From NCBI GenBank assembly GCA_902589315.1, contig CACISK010000005.1, positions 42,522 through 106,521 on the forward strand: a stretch of DNA of 64,000 nucleotides, read 5' to 3'. Positions 32,769-44,796 of the stretch are shown here, one piece after another; the first letter of the stretch is position 1; each line of letters begins with the position of its first letter. Made by a program: the position numbers and the translations under genes. Source of the DNA: an uncultured Pelagibacteraceae bacterium (GTDB lineage Bacteria > Pseudomonadota > Alphaproteobacteria > Pelagibacterales > Pelagibacteraceae). The notes beneath the pieces are model-generated. The model searched no databases, had not been told where the DNA came from, and saw nothing but the letters and a program-made list of their open reading frames with translations.

Positions 32769-35335
32769 TATTTGCCTTTCTTTTTCTTTTTATTTCTATC
32801 GTATTCTTTTCTTTTCTCAATTAAAATTAATGCTTCTTCCATAGTTAATTCAACAGGATCTTTTTCTTCAGGTATAGTCGCATTTAAAGATTTGTACTTA
32901 ATGTAAGGACCATACTGACCTTTCATGACTCTAACTGGTTTTTTATCTTCAGGGTGTTCTCCTAAATCTTTTATCATAGATGAAGAAATTTTTCCTGGTT
33001 TAGCTTCAGCAATTAATGTAACAGCTCTATTTAATCCAATTGTGAATAATTCATCTACATTTTCTAGTCTAGCAGATTTATTTTCACATTTAAGGTAAGG
33101 ACCAAATCTCCCAACATTCACAGTAATATCTTTATCATTTTCAGGATTTTTACCCAAACTCAATGGTAAAGAGCATAAGTATTTTGCCTTTTCTAAATCA
33201 ATGTTTTCAATCTCAATTCCTTTAGGGATAGAAACATTTTTTAAATTATTTTCTTCTTTCTTTAATTTTCTTTTTTTCTTTTTAGTTTTTTCATTTTCCT
33301 CTATGATTTCTTTTTCAAATTGCAAATATGGGCCAAATCTTCCATTTTTAAGAAAAATATCTTTACCTTTATCATTTTTTCCAATGAATTTAGGTTCTGC
33401 TAGTGTCAATTGTTGTGCTGCTTTAGATTTTGATAGTGGTCTTGTAAATTTGCAGTCTGGATAATTTGAACACCCAATAAAAGCACCACCTCTAAAACTA
33501 TTTTTTAAACTTAATTGCCCAGTTTCACAGAGCTTGCATTTTCTATCAATATTTCCATCCTTATCGACCTCAAATATTAGTGATCCAAGACTTTCATTTA
33601 ATAGGTCTAATACTTCTCTGGTTCTTTTTTCTTTCACACCTGAAACATTAGAATTAAAGTCTTTCCAAAAATTCTCTAAAACTTTTATCCAATTTTCTTT
33701 ACCTGAAGTTATATCATCTAATTGATCTTCTAATTTTGAAGTAAAATCATAATCAACATATTTGGTAAATAATTTTTCTAAAAACGCAGAAAGTAATTTC
33801 CCTCTATCAGTTGGGAAAAATCTTTTATTATTTATGTCAGCATAACCTCTATTAGCTATTACTGAAATAATACTTGCATAAGTAGATGGTCTTCCAATTC
33901 CTAGCTCCTCTAATTTTTTAACTAGACTTGCCTCTGAATATCTAGGTGGTGGTTGTGTATAGTGCTGTTCATCAATATGATCTTCAAACATTACATCACC
34001 TTTTTCAACATCTGGCAAAATATTTTCATTGTCATCATCATTTTCATCGATCTTATATAGTTTAAGGAAACCATCAAATTTTAATGTTGAACCACTAGTT
34101 TTGAATATATTTTTATCATCATCTGAGTTGATGGTAATAGTTTTTCTATCAAATTTGGCTGACTGCATTTGTGATGATAAAGATCTAGACCATATTAAAT
34201 TATAAAGTTTATATTGATCAGTACTTAAGTATTTTTTCATATCTTCTGGTTTTCGAATTATTTCTGTTGGACGTATAGCTTCGTGAGCTTCTTGAGCATT
34301 CTTTGCTTTTTTGCCAATATAATTTAGAGGTTGTTCTGGTAAATATTTATCACCATAATTCTGCATTATAAAATCTCTGAAAGATGTTATCGCATCTTTT
34401 GAAATATTAGTTCCATCTGTTCTCATATAAGTAATTAATCCTACGGTTTCACCTTCAATATCAATTCCTTGATATAGTCTTTGAGCAATTTGCATTGTCC
34501 TTGATGCTCCAAAACCAAGTTTACTCGATGCTGTTTGTTGTAATGTCGATGTAGTAAAAGGTCCTGATGGATTTCTGTTATAAGTTTTTGAACTTATATC
34601 TGTTATATTATATTTTTTATTTTTTATTTTTGATAAAGCGTCGTTAATATCTTGTTTATTTTTAAATGAAAATTTCTCAACCTTTTTTCCATCTAATTGT
34701 GAAATAGTTGTATTTATTTTTTCATTTTTGTTATTTTTAAAAATTATATTTAAAGTCCAAAATTCTTTAGGTTGAAAAACTTCTATTTCCTGTTCTCTTT
34801 CAGTTAAAAGTCTTAGAGCTACAGACTGAACTCGACCAGCAGATTTAGAACCTGGTAATTTTGTCCATAGAATGGGGGAGATATTAAAACCTACTAGATA
34901 ATCTAGAGCTCTTCTTGCCATATAAGCATCAACTAAATGTGGCTCTATTTTTCTTGGATTATCTATTCCATTTGTAACTGCTTTTTTTGTTATTTCGTTG
35001 AAAACAACTCTTTCAACTTCTTTATCTTTTAATAATTTTTTTTCTTCAAGAAACTCTTTTACATGCCAAGCTATTGCTTCACCTTCTCGGTCAGGGTCAG
35101 TAGCTAGAATAATTTTTTTTGAATCTTTAGCACTATCTGTAATTTCTTTTAAATATTTTTTTGAAAAACTATCTACTTCCCAAATCATTTTAAAATCATT
35201 TTCAGGATCAACAGAACCATTTTTCGAAGGCAGATCTCTTATATGTCCATAGCTTGCAAGAACTGTATAATCTGATCCTAAATATTTATTAATTGTTTTT
35301 GCTTTTGCTGGACTTTCAACAATTACTAGATTCAT
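32768..35335 (-). CDS. topA: DNA topoisomerase I
   Basis: MNLVIVESPAKAKTINKYLGSDYTVLASYGHIRDLP; Toprim DPDREGEAIAWH; LITYMRTDGTNIS; zinc-binding CKLCETGQL...CSNYPDCKF; GxFGPY repeats. Confidence 0.97.
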   Translation of the reverse strand: MNLVIVESPAKAKTINKYLGSDYTVLASYGHIRDLPSKNGSVDPENDFKMIWEVDSFSKKYLKEITDSAKDSKKIILATDPDREGEAIAWHVKEFLEEKKLLKDKEVERVVFNEITKKAVTNGIDNPRKIEPHLVDAYMARRALDYLVGFNISPILWTKLPGSKSAGRVQSVALRLLTEREQEIEVFQPKEFWTLNIIFKNNKNEKINTTISQLDGKKVEKFSFKNKQDINDALSKIKNKKYNITDISSKTYNRNPSGPFTTSTLQQTASSKLGFGASRTMQIAQRLYQGIDIEGETVGLITYMRTDGTNISKDAITSFRDFIMQNYGDKYLPEQPLNYIGKKAKNAQEAHEAIRPTEIIRKPEDMKKYLSTDQYKLYNLIWSRSLSSQMQSAKFDRKTITINSDDDKNIFKTSGSTLKFDGFLKLYKIDENDDDNENILPDVEKGDVMFEDHIDEQHYTQPPPRYSEASLVKKLEELGIGRPSTYASIISVIANRGYADINNKRFFPTDRGKLLSAFLEKLFTKYVDYDFTSKLEDQLDDITSGKENWIKVLENFWKDFNSNVSGVKEKRTREVLDLLNESLGSLIFEVDKDGNIDRKCKLCETGQLSLKNSFRGGAFIGCSNYPDCKFTRPLSKSKAAQQLTLAEPKFIGKNDKGKDIFLKNGRFGPYLQFEKEIIEENEKTKKKKRKLKKEENNLKNVSIPKGIEIENIDLEKAKYLCSLPLSLGKNPENDKDITVNVGRFGPYLKCENKSARLENVDELFTIGLNRAVTLIAEAKPGKISSSMIKDLGEHPEDKKPVRVMKGQYGPYIKYKSLNATIPEEKDPVELTMEEALILIEKRKEYDRNKKKKKGK

Positions 35336-35355
35336 ATTTAGAGAACGTACTTAAA

Positions 35356-35368
35356 ACAGTTAAACTGT
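35356..35368. repeat. Perfect inverted repeat ACAGTT-A-AACTGT upstream of topA, overlapping a minus-strand TTGACA (complement of 35366-35371)
   Basis: Read directly in the 40-nt plsY-topA gap. Confidence 0.4.
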
Positions 35369-35375
35369 CAAATTA

Positions 35376-35948
35376 TTAAATTTTTGTCTTAGTTTCTTCT
35401 TTATTTATCAAGCGTTTAACGTTTTCTCTATGAGTGTAAAAAATTAAAATAAACATTATGAAGTAAAACATAATGTTATCATTACTATAAAAAAATATAA
35501 AAATAGGAACACTTAATGATCCAAGAATTGATCCTAATGATGAGTATTTAGAAATTAAATATGTAATTACCCAAACAATACCAAAAATAATACCCAAAAA
35601 ATAATTTAAAATAATCAACATTCCAACATATGTTGCAACACCCTTACCACCTTTAAATTTTAACCATATTGGAAAAACATGTCCTAAAAAAACAGATAAT
35701 GAACAAATGTAAATAAATTCTGGATAATTTAACTTAACATAAATTATTGGCAAAACCGCTTTTAAAATGTCTAGTAATAAAGTTGAGTAACCTAAAAATT
35801 TATTGCCAGTTCTTAAAACATTGGTGGCGCCTATATTACCCGATCCTGTTTCTCTTATGTCTTTTTTTAAAAAAATTTTTGTTAATAAAAAACCAAAAGG
35901 AATAGAACCTAATAAATATGATAAAAGTGATAAAATAAATATTTCCAT
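35376..35948 (-). CDS. plsY: Glycerol-3-phosphate acyltransferase PlsY
   Basis: LLGSIPFGFLLTKIFLKKDIRETGSGNIGATNVLRTGNK; KFKGGKGVATYVG. Confidence 0.96.
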   Translation of the reverse strand: MEIFILSLLSYLLGSIPFGFLLTKIFLKKDIRETGSGNIGATNVLRTGNKFLGYSTLLLDILKAVLPIIYVKLNYPEFIYICSLSVFLGHVFPIWLKFKGGKGVATYVGMLIILNYFLGIIFGIVWVITYLISKYSSLGSILGSLSVPIFIFFYSNDNIMFYFIMFILIFYTHRENVKRLINKEETKTKI

Positions 35949-37238
35949 TTAAATATTGTAAAGCTCTTGTCCTTTTACGAATGTATTGGTTACTTTTCCT
36001 TGTAATCTCTTATTTTCAATTGACGTATTTTTTGATTTAGAAACCAAATTTTCTTGCTTTACTATCCAAGGTTTATTTATATCCACAATACAGAAATCTG
36101 CATCATTACCTACAGATAAATTACCTTTATTAATTTTCAAAATTTTTGATGGATTGGAGGTTAATGCAGCAATAATTTTTTCAAGTTTTACAGATCCATT
36201 GTGATATAATTCTAATGACAAAGATAATAACGTTTCAATACCAGTTGCTCCTGTTGCGGCTTGAGCAAATGTTAATCTTTTTTGCTCTTCATCTTCAGGT
36301 TTGTGATCTGAAACTATTACATCGATTGAACCATCGTTTAATCCTTGCACTAAACTTAATCTATCGTCTTCAGTCCTGAGTGGCGGAGACAATTTTAAAA
36401 AAGTTCTAAAGTCACCAATATCATTTTCATTTAAAGATAAATTATTTATTGATACCCCACAGGAAAATCTTACTTTATCTTTTCTATCTCTGATAATTTC
36501 AACTGCTTTTCCTGATGAAATCTGAGAAATGTGATAACGACAATTATATTCTTCTAATAATGTTAAATCTCTCTCTATAATTATTAGTTCAGCTATTTCT
36601 GGGATACCTTGCAAACCAAGTTTTGTCGAAATTATTCCATCATTTATCATGCCATTTTCAGCTAATTCTTGATCTTCCGCATGTTGCATTATTAAAGATC
36701 CTAAATCTTTTGCTGAATTCATTATTCTGGACATAACTCTTGTATTCTGAATTGTTCTAATTCCATCTGTAAATGCTATTATCCCTTTACTTTGCAGAAG
36801 ACCAAACTCTGTCATATTTGTACCTTCAGTACCCTTTGTTAGAGATGCTGTGGGAAATATATTTATTTTTGATTTATCTCTGCCTCGTCTTTTTAAAAAA
36901 TCTACTATTGAAACGTTGTCGATTATTGGATCAGTATTAGGCATTGTTACAACTGAGGTTACTCCCCCGGATAATGCAGCATTGCTCAAAGTTCTGAAAT
37001 TTTCTTTATATTCATAACCTGGTTCACCCACAAATACTCTCATATCAACTATACCTGGGAAAATATAATTCTCTTTTAAATCAATAACTTTTTCTCTACT
37101 AGGAATGTTGTTTTTATTCACTTTTTTTCCAACACCTTCAATTTTTCCATCTTCACCTATTATTAATCCTCCTATCTCACTTATGTTGTTATGAGGATCA
37201 ATTATATTTGCGTTAATAAAGTATTTCTTTTTCATCAT
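35949..37238 (-). CDS. pyrC: Dihydroorotase
   Basis: [52 protein letters not shown]. Confidence 0.93.
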   Translation of the reverse strand: MMKKKYFINANIIDPHNNISEIGGLIIGEDGKIEGVGKKVNKNNIPSREKVIDLKENYIFPGIVDMRVFVGEPGYEYKENFRTLSNAALSGGVTSVVTMPNTDPIIDNVSIVDFLKRRGRDKSKINIFPTASLTKGTEGTNMTEFGLLQSKGIIAFTDGIRTIQNTRVMSRIMNSAKDLGSLIMQHAEDQELAENGMINDGIISTKLGLQGIPEIAELIIIERDLTLLEEYNCRYHISQISSGKAVEIIRDRKDKVRFSCGVSINNLSLNENDIGDFRTFLKLSPPLRTEDDRLSLVQGLNDGSIDVIVSDHKPEDEEQKRLTFAQAATGATGIETLLSLSLELYHNGSVKLEKIIAALTSNPSKILKINKGNLSVGNDADFCIVDINKPWIVKQENLVSKSKNTSIENKRLQGKVTNTFVKGQELYNI

Positions 37239-38194
37239 TCACAAAAAATTTTTAAACATGCCATTCTTATCGCAACACCTAATTCAACTTGTTCTTTTAC
37301 AACACTCATATTTGTGTCATCAGCTAGTTTTGTATCAATTTCAATACCGCGGTTCATTGGACCAGGATGCATAATAATTGAATCTGATTTTGCATATTCT
37401 AATTTATCCTGTGTTAGTCCATAGTATTCATAGTACTCTCTATTAGATGACAGGAATGAACTACTCATTCTTTCATTTTGAAGTCTAAGCATCATTACTA
37501 TGTCGCAATCTTTTACACCTTTCTTCATATTTGAAAAAATATTAACCCCAAATTTTTCTATATCTTTTGGCAAAAGGTTTGAAGGAGCTACAATATTAAC
37601 TTCGGCACCCAACATGTTTAGCAAGTAAATATTAGATCTTGCTACTCTTGAATGTAGAATATCTCCACAAATTGCAACCTTTAATCCTTGAATTTTTTTT
37701 TTCCTATTCAATATAGTTAATGCATCAAGTAATGCTTGGGTAGGGTGCTCTCTCCTTCCATCACCAGCATTTAAAACAGCACAATTAACTTTTTGAGATA
37801 AAAGATTACAAGCTCCTGAATCTTGATGTCTAATAACTATTATATCAGGATGCATTGCATTTAATGTCATTGCGGTGTCTATTAGCGTTTCACCTTTTTT
37901 AATTGCTGAGTTTGTTATATTCATTGACATAACATCTGCACCTAATCTTTTTCCTGCTAGCTCAAATGAGCTTTGTGTTCTTGTTGATGGTTCAAAAAAG
38001 AGGTTAATTTGAGTTTTCCCCTTAAGTAAATCTAATTTTTTATTTTTGCTTTTGTTTAATTCAATAAATTTTTCAGCTTCTTTTAAGATTAAATTAACAT
38101 CATTTATTGATAAATCTTGAATACCTAGGAGATGTTTTTGAGAAATTTTAATAGCTTTGGTTTTAGTTGCCATTAAAACCAACTCTATAGCCAC
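37235..38194 (-). CDS. pyrB: Aspartate carbamoyltransferase catalytic subunit (start may be the internal Met at codon 8)
   Basis: [49 protein letters not shown]. Confidence 0.96.
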   Translation of the reverse strand: MAIELVLMATKTKAIKISQKHLLGIQDLSINDVNLILKEAEKFIELNKSKNKKLDLLKGKTQINLFFEPSTRTQSSFELAGKRLGADVMSMNITNSAIKKGETLIDTAMTLNAMHPDIIVIRHQDSGACNLLSQKVNCAVLNAGDGRREHPTQALLDALTILNRKKKIQGLKVAICGDILHSRVARSNIYLLNMLGAEVNIVAPSNLLPKDIEKFGVNIFSNMKKGVKDCDIVMMLRLQNERMSSSFLSSNREYYEYYGLTQDKLEYAKSDSIIMHPGPMNRGIEIDTKLADDTNMSVVKEQVELGVAIRMACLKIFCE

Positions 38195-38215
38195 AAAGGT
38201 TGATTAATGCAAGTA

Positions 38216-38671
38216 TTAATTATTAATAAAATCTATGGCACCCTGTAAGATAAATGCAGCAGCATTTTTATCTATATTTTTTTCTCTTTTAGTTACGTTA
38301 ATACCTAAATTTTCGGTTAATTTAAACGCTCCAACTGTTGATAATCTTTCATCCCAAAGACTTATTGGAAGATCAATTTCTTTTGATATTGCTTTTGACA
38401 CATCATTTACTGATTGAGAGGATTTACCTAAGCTACCATCCATATTAATTGGATTTCCAATAATTATTCCTTTAATATTATTTTCTTTAATAATATCCTC
38501 TAATTCATTGATAAGATCTTCAAATTTGGATTTGTTTATTGTTTTAAGCGGTGTGGCAATTTTTTGATTTTCATCACATATAGCTACACCAATTCTCTTT
38601 GAACCTAAATCAAGACCAATTAATCTAGATGTATTTAGCTGTTTCTTTTTAAATTCCTCAATTGTGATCAT
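38216..38671 (-). CDS. ruvX: Holliday junction resolvase-like protein RuvX/YqgF
   Basis: LIGLDLGSKRIGVAICDENQKIATPL...GIIIGNPINMDGS...SLWDERLST. Confidence 0.93.
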   Translation of the reverse strand: MITIEEFKKKQLNTSRLIGLDLGSKRIGVAICDENQKIATPLKTINKSKFEDLINELEDIIKENNIKGIIIGNPINMDGSLGKSSQSVNDVSKAISKEIDLPISLWDERLSTVGAFKLTENLGINVTKREKNIDKNAAAFILQGAIDFINN

Positions 38672-38720
38672 ATTGTATATTATTTACTTAAGTGATAGTT
38701 TGCGGCAATATTTTTACCAT

Positions 38721-39008
38721 ATGAGTATAGATCTTAAAACAGTAAAGCACATTTCGAAATTAGCAAGAATTTCTATTGATGATGAAAAAGCTAATAAATT
38801 AAAGGGCGACTTAAATAATATATTTGAATTTATAGAAAAATTAAATGAATTAAATACTGATAATGTTCAAGCCTTAACATCAATTGCTGAAACCACCCTA
38901 AGATTTAGAAAAGATGAAATTAAATCAGAAAATATTAGAGAAAAAATTTTAAAAAACTCTCCTGAAGAAAATAAAGATTTTTTTGTTGTACCAAAGGTTG
39001 TTGAATAA
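38721..39008 (+). CDS. gatC: Asp-tRNA(Asn)/Glu-tRNA(Gln) amidotransferase subunit C (start MSIDLKTVKHISKLARIS)
   Basis: GatC N-terminal motif and position before gatA; ORF track start at 38664 overlaps ruvX. Confidence 0.94.
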   Translation: MSIDLKTVKHISKLARISIDDEKANKLKGDLNNIFEFIEKLNELNTDNVQALTSIAETTLRFRKDEIKSENIREKILKNSPEENKDFFVVPKVVE

Positions 39009-40468
39009 TGTCAGATATAACAAGTCAAAGTTTATTCGAATTAACATCGAATATAAAAGAAAAAAAACTATCTTCAGGGGAAATTACAAAAGCATTTATA
39101 GACCATGCTGAAAAATCAAAAAAATTAAATGTTTATGTTACGGATAATTTTGAAAAAGCAATAGATCAATCAAAGAAATTTGATTCTAATCCCAACTTTG
39201 ATTTAAAACTACCAGGTATTCCCATTGCTGTTAAAGATTTATTTTGTACAAATGGAGTTAGAACAACAGCAGGTAGCAAAATATTAAATAACTTCGTTCC
39301 CACATATGAGTCTACAGTTACTCAAAATTTGTGGAGTCAAGGAGCAATACTTCTTGGTAAACTTAATTGTGATGAATTTGCTATGGGCTCTTCAAATGAA
39401 ACTAGTTTTTTTGGAAATGTTCAAAATCCGGTAGGAGAAAATTTAGTCCCTGGTGGATCTTCAGGAGGTTCTTCTGCAGCTGTTGCTGCAAATTTAACTC
39501 CAGTTACCATTGGAACAGATACAGGCGGATCTATTCGTCAACCAGCATCATTTACAGGAACTGTTGGACTTAAACCTACATATGGAAGTTGTTCTCGTTA
39601 TGGAATTGTAGCATTTGCTTCATCTTTAGACCAAGCAGGACCTATGACGAAAAATGTAAGAGACTGTTCTATGCTTTTAGAGGTGATCTCTTCATTTGAT
39701 CAAAAAGATTCAACCTCAATTGATTACAAAAGAAATTGTTATTCAAAAGAATTATCAAAAGATATTAAAGGAAAGAAAATTGGTATTCCTAAAGAATATA
39801 GAGTTGACAATATGCCTGACGAAATTGAACAGCTATGGAAAAATGGTATCTCATATGCAAAAGATTGCGGAGCAGAAATTATCGATATTTCGCTTCCACA
39901 TACTAATTACGCATTACCAACTTATTATATTGTTGCACCAGCTGAAGCATCTTCAAATCTAGCAAGATATGATGGTGTTAAATATGGATTTAGATCTCCT
40001 GGTCAAAATTTAATAGAAATGTACGAAAAAACTAGATCTGAAGGTTTTGGTGATGAAGTTAAAAGAAGAATTATGATTGGAACTTATGTTTTATCTTCTG
40101 GTTACTATGATGCCTATTATCTAAAAGCGCAGAAAGTAAGACAATTAATAAAAAAAGATTTTGATGATGCCTTTTCTAAAGTTGATGCAATTTTAACTCC
40201 ATCTACTCCAAGCTCAGCATTTAAAATTGGTGAAAAAACAAATGATCCAGTATCAATGTATTTAAATGATATATTTACAGTTCCAATAAATCTAGCGGGC
40301 TTACCAGGTATTTCTATACCAGCTGGTAAAGATAAAAATAATTATCCTTTAGGCCTTCAAGTAATTGGAAAACCTTTTGATGAACAAAATATACTTAATA
40401 TTTCTTATGCATTAGAAGATAAGATTAATTTTAAAAATGATATTTCAGACTGGTGGTTAAGTGAGTAA
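39008..40468 (+). CDS. gatA: Amidotransferase subunit A
   Basis: [59 protein letters not shown] amidase signature. Confidence 0.97.
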   Translation: MSDITSQSLFELTSNIKEKKLSSGEITKAFIDHAEKSKKLNVYVTDNFEKAIDQSKKFDSNPNFDLKLPGIPIAVKDLFCTNGVRTTAGSKILNNFVPTYESTVTQNLWSQGAILLGKLNCDEFAMGSSNETSFFGNVQNPVGENLVPGGSSGGSSAAVAANLTPVTIGTDTGGSIRQPASFTGTVGLKPTYGSCSRYGIVAFASSLDQAGPMTKNVRDCSMLLEVISSFDQKDSTSIDYKRNCYSKELSKDIKGKKIGIPKEYRVDNMPDEIEQLWKNGISYAKDCGAEIIDISLPHTNYALPTYYIVAPAEASSNLARYDGVKYGFRSPGQNLIEMYEKTRSEGFGDEVKRRIMIGTYVLSSGYYDAYYLKAQKVRQLIKKDFDDAFSKVDAILTPSTPSSAFKIGEKTNDPVSMYLNDIFTVPINLAGLPGISIPAGKDKNNYPLGLQVIGKPFDEQNILNISYALEDKINFKNDISDWWLSE

Positions 40469-41927
40469 AAATAGTGAATATCTTATTGAAAGAGAAAATA
40501 AACAATATGAAGTGATAATTGGTTTAGAAGTGCACGCTCAAGTTACTTCAGAGTCAAAACTTTTCTCTCAATCATCAACAAAATTTGGTGCAGAACCAAA
40601 CACACAAGTTAGTCTAGTAGATGCAGCATTTCCAGGAATGTTACCAGTTATAAATGAATTTTGTGTTGAACAAGCAATTAAAACTGGAATAGGACTTAAA
40701 GCCATAATAAATAAAAAATCTGTCTTTGATAGAAAAAATTATTTTTATGCAGATTTACCCCAAGGATATCAAATCTCTCAATACAAATATCCAATTGTCG
40801 GTGAAGGAAAAGTAATTTTAGATATGCCGAATGGTCAAAAAGAAATTGGAATTGAAAGATTACACTTAGAGCAAGATGCAGGTAAAAGTATTCATGATAT
40901 TGATCCAAATAATACATTAGTTGATTTAAATAGATCTGGGGTGGCTTTAATGGAAATAGTAAGTAAGCCTGATTTGAGATCTCCAGATGAAGTCAACGTT
41001 TATATAAAAAAATTAAGATCGATAATGAGATATTTAGGAACATGTGATGGCAATATGCAAGAAGGTTCTTTGAGGGCAGATGTTAATGTATCAGTAAGAT
41101 TAAAAGGGGAGACTGAATTTGGCACCAGGTGTGAAATTAAAAATGTTAATTCAATAAAATTTATGCAAATGGCAATAATATCCGAAGCAAATAGACAAAT
41201 AGATTTGTTAGAGGAGGGGAAAGACATAGATCAAGAGACAAGACTTTTTGACACTAAAAGAAATGAGACAAGATCTATGAGATCAAAAGAAGACGCGCAT
41301 GATTACAGATATTTTCCTGATCCAGATCTATTACCGCTTGAAATAAGCCAAGAGTTAATTGAAAAAATAAAATCAGATATACCTGAATTACCAGATGAAA
41401 AGAAAAAAAGATTTATAGATAAATTTAATCTTTCACCATATGAAGCGACAATTTTGGTATCTGATATTGAAACATCAAATTTCTTTGAAGAAGTTATAAA
41501 AAATTCAGATGTTAAATTAGCAACAAACTGGATTACTGGTGAATTATTTGCAGTTTTAAATGAAAAAAATTTAGAAATATCTCAAAGCCCAGTTAGTGCT
41601 AAAAATCTATCAAAACTTATAAACCTTATAAAAGATGGAACTATATCAGGAAAAATAGCTAAAACGGTTTTTGAACAAATGATAGATGGAGATCAAGATC
41701 CATTTATAATAGTAAAAGAAAAAGGTTTAAAACAAGAAAGCGATCCAAAAGCGATAGAGGAATTGATAAATAAAGTTATTGAAAATAATTCAGATAAGGT
41801 TGCTGAATATAAATCTGGTAAAGATAAATTATTTGGTTTTTTTGTTGGTCAAGCCATGAAAGAAAGTAAAGGAAAAGGCAATCCTCAATTAATAAACAAA
41901 ATATTAAAAGAAAAGTTGAATGGATAA
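40461..41927 (+). CDS. gatB: Amidotransferase subunit B
   Basis: [41 protein letters not shown]. Confidence 0.97.
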   Translation: MSKNSEYLIERENKQYEVIIGLEVHAQVTSESKLFSQSSTKFGAEPNTQVSLVDAAFPGMLPVINEFCVEQAIKTGIGLKAIINKKSVFDRKNYFYADLPQGYQISQYKYPIVGEGKVILDMPNGQKEIGIERLHLEQDAGKSIHDIDPNNTLVDLNRSGVALMEIVSKPDLRSPDEVNVYIKKLRSIMRYLGTCDGNMQEGSLRADVNVSVRLKGETEFGTRCEIKNVNSIKFMQMAIISEANRQIDLLEEGKDIDQETRLFDTKRNETRSMRSKEDAHDYRYFPDPDLLPLEISQELIEKIKSDIPELPDEKKKRFIDKFNLSPYEATILVSDIETSNFFEEVIKNSDVKLATNWITGELFAVLNEKNLEISQSPVSAKNLSKLINLIKDGTISGKIAKTVFEQMIDGDQDPFIIVKEKGLKQESDPKAIEELINKVIENNSDKVAEYKSGKDKLFGFFVGQAMKESKGKGNPQLINKILKEKLNG

Positions 41928-42567
41928 AAATTTCATAATTGATCAAAATATGATCAATTATATTTTTTCACATACAAATAATCTTCACAAAGCACAAAAA
42001 AAATTATTAAAATATAACGAAAAACTTGGTCATATTAAAAAATTACAAATTTCAATTCTACAAGCTAACTTCATACAATTTATCATAAAAATTAATAACT
42101 ATAAATCATATTTAGAAATTGGCACTTTTACAGGTTACAGCATTTTATCTGCTGCACTTGCCTTACCTAAGAATTGCAAATTAATTGGTATAGATAAAAA
42201 TTTAAAAACTAACAATGAGGCAATTAAGTTTTTTAAAGAAGCAAAGCAAGATAAAAAAATAAATCTTCTTTGTGAAAATGGAAAAATTGCTCTTGAAAAT
42301 CTAATTAAGAAAAAGGAAAAATATGACGTGATATTAATTGATGCAGATAAAGAAAATTATATAAATTATTTTAATCAGTCTCTTAAATTAAAAACCAAAA
42401 AGGGTATAATTTTAATTGATAATACACTTTGGAAAGGAGATGTTGCAAATCCAAAGATAAAAGACAAATTAACTATAAAATTAAGAGAATTTAATAAATA
42501 CATAAAAAAATCACCTATTAATAAGTATATTTTACCAATTGGTGATGGTTTTACAGTTTGTTGGTAA
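41920..42567 (+). CDS. Class I SAM-dependent O-methyltransferase
   Basis: [49 protein letters not shown]; caffeoyl-CoA OMT-like family. Confidence 0.88.
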   Translation: MDKNFIIDQNMINYIFSHTNNLHKAQKKLLKYNEKLGHIKKLQISILQANFIQFIIKINNYKSYLEIGTFTGYSILSAALALPKNCKLIGIDKNLKTNNEAIKFFKEAKQDKKINLLCENGKIALENLIKKKEKYDVILIDADKENYINYFNQSLKLKTKKGIILIDNTLWKGDVANPKIKDKLTIKLREFNKYIKKSPINKYILPIGDGFTVCW

Positions 42568-42569
42568 TT

Positions 42570-43442
42570 ATGTTTGAAATCCTATCTTTTTATAAAATAT
42601 CAAAACTTAATAAATTAAAAATTATTAAAAAAAATATTTTAAAAGAAACTAATAAGCTTGATATTAAAGGTCTTATAATATTATCTCCTGAAGGAATTAA
42701 TGGTACAATATCAGGTAGTCATAAAAAAATTAAGCTTACAATTACAAAAATAAAGAATATCTTATCAATTGATAGATTTGATATTCAAAATAAATTTAAC
42801 TCAAAAATATTACCATACACAAAAAATAAAGTTAAAATAAAAGATGAAGTAGTTCCAATTAATGAAAAAATTAATTTTAAAAATTTTTTTAATAAGAAAT
42901 ATTTATCACCTAAAAAATGGGACGAATTTATATCTAAAAAAAATATTAAACTGATTGATGCCAGAAAACCTTTTGAATATAAGATTGGTACATTTAAAAA
43001 TGCTCTTAATCCAGAAACTAAAAATTTTAGAGATTTTAAAAATTATTTATCAAAATTTAGTAAAGATGAATCAATAGGGATGTTTTGCACCGGAGGTATT
43101 AGGTGTGAAAAAGCGTCTAATTATCTTAATAATAAAGGTTTTAAAAATGTTTATATGCTTAAGGGTGGTATCTTAAATTATCTTAACAAAACTGATCCAA
43201 AAAAAAGTAAGTGGAATGGTGAATGTTTTGTTTTTGATAAAAGAGTTACTATTAAAAAAAACCTAGAAATTGGAAATTATACTGTTTGTGGTGGTTGTAG
43301 AATGCCATTGCATAAAAAACTAACCAAATCAAAAAAGTATAAAGTAGGCCTATCATGTCCAAATTGTTTTGATAAATTGACAAATGATCAAATAAAACGT
43401 TTCACAATGAGGCACAATCAAATGATAAATTCAAAAAAATAA
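42570..43442 (+). CDS. trhO: Rhodanese-domain tRNA uridine hydroxylase (TrhO/YceA-like)
   Basis: LSPEGINGTISGS; rhodanese loop GMFCTGGIRCEKASNYLNNKGFKNVYMLKGGILNYL; C-terminal Cys-rich motif. Confidence 0.88.
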   Translation: MFEILSFYKISKLNKLKIIKKNILKETNKLDIKGLIILSPEGINGTISGSHKKIKLTITKIKNILSIDRFDIQNKFNSKILPYTKNKVKIKDEVVPINEKINFKNFFNKKYLSPKKWDEFISKKNIKLIDARKPFEYKIGTFKNALNPETKNFRDFKNYLSKFSKDESIGMFCTGGIRCEKASNYLNNKGFKNVYMLKGGILNYLNKTDPKKSKWNGECFVFDKRVTIKKNLEIGNYTVCGGCRMPLHKKLTKSKKYKVGLSCPNCFDKLTNDQIKRFTMRHNQMINSKK

Positions 43443-43446
43443 TATC

Positions 43447-44796
43447 ATGAATATATTAAGTGATGACATCAAAGAATTAATTAAAAAATTAGCGATACCT
43501 GCATCTGTAGGTACACTCTTTCAAACGTTATATAATATTGCTGATACATATTTTGCAGGAAAAATATCACCTGAAGCTTTGTCAGCTTTAACAAAATCTT
43601 TTCCAATTTATTTTATTATTATTGCCTCATCTATTGGTATCACAGTTGCAGGTACATCACTGATAGGTAATAGCATTGGAGAAAAAAATAATAAAATTGC
43701 TTCAATTTATTTCTGTCAATTAATTTTCTTTTCTTTTTTGATAATTCTGTTGATTACTTTTATTGGTTTAAATTATGCATCAGACCTTTTTTCAATTATG
43801 GGTTCAACTAACGAGGTAATAAATCTTGGCTTACAATATACAGATATCATTTTCCTTGGTTCATTTATTTTTATTTTAGTTGTTGCATTAAATTCATTAC
43901 TTCATGCAGAAGGCGATACGAAAACTTATAGAAATGCTTTAATATTATCTTTTTTTTTAAACATATTGTTAAATCCAATTTTAATATTTGGATTTTATTT
44001 CATACCAGCTTTGGGTATGAAGGGTATTGCAATAGCAACTCTAATTGCTCAAACGGTCGCTTTTTTAATTATATTTAAAAAAGTTTTAAAAAGTAAATTA
44101 ATTAAAAACATACTTATTTCTTATTTTATTCCTAAATTTTTTTTTTTAAAAAATATTTTTTTTCAATCTATGCCAATAATAATTTCAATTTGCGGTTATT
44201 CTATTGCTTCTGCTATTGTATTCAAATATGCAGGTTTATCAGGAGAATATGCAGCAGCTGGTTATGGAGCTGGCACCAAAATAGAACAAGTGGTTTTATT
44301 GCCAATCTTGGGAATAAATACAGCAATTATCACAATTATTGCTCAAAATTTTGGTGCACGAAATATTTTAAGAATTAAAGAAACTTACTTCCAAGCTATA
44401 AAATATGCTTTCATTATAATGATTATTTCTTCTTTTATTATTTATTTTGGTGCTGAAATGATAACAAAATTATTTTCAAAAGATTTAGAGGTCGTTGAAT
44501 TTGGAAAATTATATTTAGAGATTTCAGCCTTTGTGCTACCAGCTTATCCAATATTTTTTTTATCAAATGGTTTTTTTATGGCTTTAAAAAAAGCTGAAAA
44601 CGCATTGATTGCTAATATTTGCCGAAATGGAATTTTTCCATTTGTCGTATTTTATACTGCAATTTATTTTAATTCTGACTTTTCTGAATTTTTTTGGTTA
44701 TGGGTAATATTCAATTGGATTTTCTCTCTGATGTATCTTGGTTATACTTATTTTTATTTGAATTATAAATTAGACAAAATTAGAGCTATCAACTAA
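43447..44796 (+). CDS. MATE family efflux transporter
   Basis: IPASVGTLFQTLYNIADTYFAGKISPEALSAL; 449 aa, multi-TM. Confidence 0.93.
   Translation: MNILSDDIKELIKKLAIPASVGTLFQTLYNIADTYFAGKISPEALSALTKSFPIYFIIIASSIGITVAGTSLIGNSIGEKNNKIASIYFCQLIFFSFLIILLITFIGLNYASDLFSIMGSTNEVINLGLQYTDIIFLGSFIFILVVALNSLLHAEGDTKTYRNALILSFFLNILLNPILIFGFYFIPALGMKGIAIATLIAQTVAFLIIFKKVLKSKLIKNILISYFIPKFFFLKNIFFQSMPIIISICGYSIASAIVFKYAGLSGEYAAAGYGAGTKIEQVVLLPILGINTAIITIIAQNFGARNILRIKETYFQAIKYAFIIMIISSFIIYFGAEMITKLFSKDLEVVEFGKLYLEISAFVLPAYPIFFLSNGFFMALKKAENALIANICRNGIFPFVVFYTAIYFNSDFSEFFWLWVIFNWIFSLMYLGYTYFYLNYKLDKIRAIN

Noticed and set aside
39696-39962. 88-aa plus-strand ORF inside gatA in another frame
   Set aside because: Entirely within conserved amidase sequence; no signature.
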